NCBI RefSeq assembly: GCF_042100115.1
Contig: NC_091273.1
Span: forward strand, 1,984,001-2,048,000
Source of the DNA: Alternaria dauci
Taxonomy: Eukaryota; Ascomycota; Dothideomycetes; Pleosporales; Pleosporaceae
Reading direction: 5' to 3'
DNA: 64,000 nucleotides
Shown here: piece by piece, positions 63,078 through 64,000 of the stretch
Position numbering within the stretch: position 1 is the stretch's first letter
Layout of the letters: each line of letters begins with the position of its first letter
The notes under the pieces: model-generated
What the model saw: only the letters and a program-made list of their open reading frames with translations
What the model was told of the DNA's origin: nothing
Databases searched by the model: none
Program-made: the position numbers and the translations under genes

Positions 63078-64000
63078 ATGAGGTCGCCCTTGTCATCCTT
63101 GTCCTTGGGGGCTCTGCTTACTCTGCCGTCGGTCCTCGCTGGACTGATCGACGCTGGAGAGCAAGAGCCTCTGAGACCGCCCATCGACCCGCTCAAGTAC
63201 AAGGCGGCATGTCCGGACTACAAGAACTATGCCATGCGACCACAGTACGAGACTCCTATGTGAGAAACAACACATGCTGATTCATGCGACAGCCCACCGT
63301 ATAGTACGGGTCCCATGGAACTACCCTTCCAACGACCATCCAAGTACTGCCGAACCTTCGAATCGCCTCTCGTCGAAAAGGTCATTGATGACATGAACGA
63401 GAAGATTGTCGACAAGGACCTCGCTCGTCTGTTCGAAAACGCCTTCCCCAACACATTGGACACAACGGTACGCTGGCACGTCGACGGGACTGTCAAGCCC
63501 AAGTCCTCGAGACGGAACTGGGACCCAGCAGCATGGAAGGGGGTGCAAAGCTTCATCGTTACAGGAGATATCAACGCCGAGTGGTTACGCGATTCTACAA
63601 ATCAACTAGCACAGTATCAGCTGCTAGCCAAGAAAGACAAGGACATATACCAGCTCATCTTAGGAGCCATCAACACACAGGCCGAGTATGTCATCGGCTC
63701 GCCCTACTGCAATGCCTTCCAGCCCCCTCCGCCGAGTGGCCTGAAGCCAACCTTCCAAGGCGACGGCGACACCGTACATCCAGATTACGAACAGTCATTC
63801 GTCTTCGAATGCAAGTACGAACTCGATTCGCTTGCGCATTTCCTCTCCTTGTCGAACCAATTCCACAACCACACCGACTCCACAGAGTTCATCAACGCCC
63901 GCTGGCTCCTCGCCCTCGACACGCTGCTCAGCGTGCTCGAGCAACAGTCGAAGCCCACGTTCAACGAGGAGACCGGCGCATACCAGGGCAACGAATACAC
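63078..64000 (+). CDS. GH125-type exo-alpha-mannosidase, 5' part (runs off window)
   Basis: The ATG at 63078 starts a signal peptide (MRSPLSSLSLGALLTLPSVLAG). Exon 1 ends at 63244; a 48-bp intron (63245-63292) joins to PPYSTGPMELPFQRP. The frame is then open to the window end. The segment TGDINAEWLRDSTNQ is the catalytic-acid motif of glycoside hydrolase family 125 (DUF1237 / meiotically up-regulated gene 157 family). Conserved SPYCNAFQPPP and QSFVFECKYELDSL follow. These enzymes trim alpha-1,6-mannose from glycans. Only about 290 residues are inside the window. Confidence 0.9.

Noticed and set aside
1..64000. CRISPR arrays, riboswitches, prokaryotic operons
   Set aside because: The window is eukaryotic nuclear DNA with spliceosomal introns; no regularly spaced repeats of array type were seen.

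Overview
The window is nuclear DNA of a filamentous ascomycete. Most genes carry introns of about 47-70 bp with GTRNGT donors, CTRAY-type branch sites and YAG acceptors. Zn(II)2Cys6 regulators, a DHA2 transporter, an RTA1-type membrane protein, spherulin-4 and a secreted DPP-V are typical of Pezizomycotina. A transposon copy shows C-to-T / G-to-A decay of the repeat-induced point mutation (RIP) type. The gene mix suggests Dothideomycetes, perhaps Pleosporales, but this is inference and no species is named.

Left part (1-10.5 kb) is the disturbed region. It holds a small hypothetical gene, a probable small pseudogene, and a short-chain dehydrogenase/reductase (SDR) gene split at codon 6 by a 2,093-bp Fot1/pogo-type transposon. 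The element has 40-bp terminal inverted repeats and a TA target duplication. Its transposase is still recognisable but riddled with RIP-type stops, and two of its three catalytic Asp codons now read Asn. Next come a CocE/S15-type hydrolase fused to an EthD-like domain, with one frameshift and one in-frame stop, and a regulator with two C2H2 fingers plus a Zn2Cys6 cluster. The SDR, hydrolase and regulator may be the remains of a small catabolic or secondary-metabolism locus.

Central part (11.7-45 kb): secreted dipeptidyl-peptidase V, a POT/PTR2 peptide transporter between two gene-poor stretches of about 2 kb, a small coiled-coil protein, an F-box-like Cys-rich protein, a small secreted six-cysteine protein, a Zn2Cys6 regulator, a T1-type BTB protein, a secreted astacin-like metalloprotease in six exons, a large disordered protein, two F-box-type genes, spherulin-4, and a DHA2 transporter followed by a Zn2Cys6 regulator.

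Right part (45-64 kb) is mostly housekeeping: inositol polyphosphate multikinase, a La-motif/Arb1 protein of the Argonaute chaperone type, an RTA1-like membrane protein, RNase P/MRP subunit Pop4 divergent from ribosomal protein uL6 (RPL9), an aldo-keto reductase, a conserved small protein, another F-box protein, the pre-mRNA cleavage factor Clp1, and the 5' part of a GH125-type mannosidase running off the window. Exon coordinates are hand-derived from splice signals and reading frame; spliced lengths were checked to be multiples of three.
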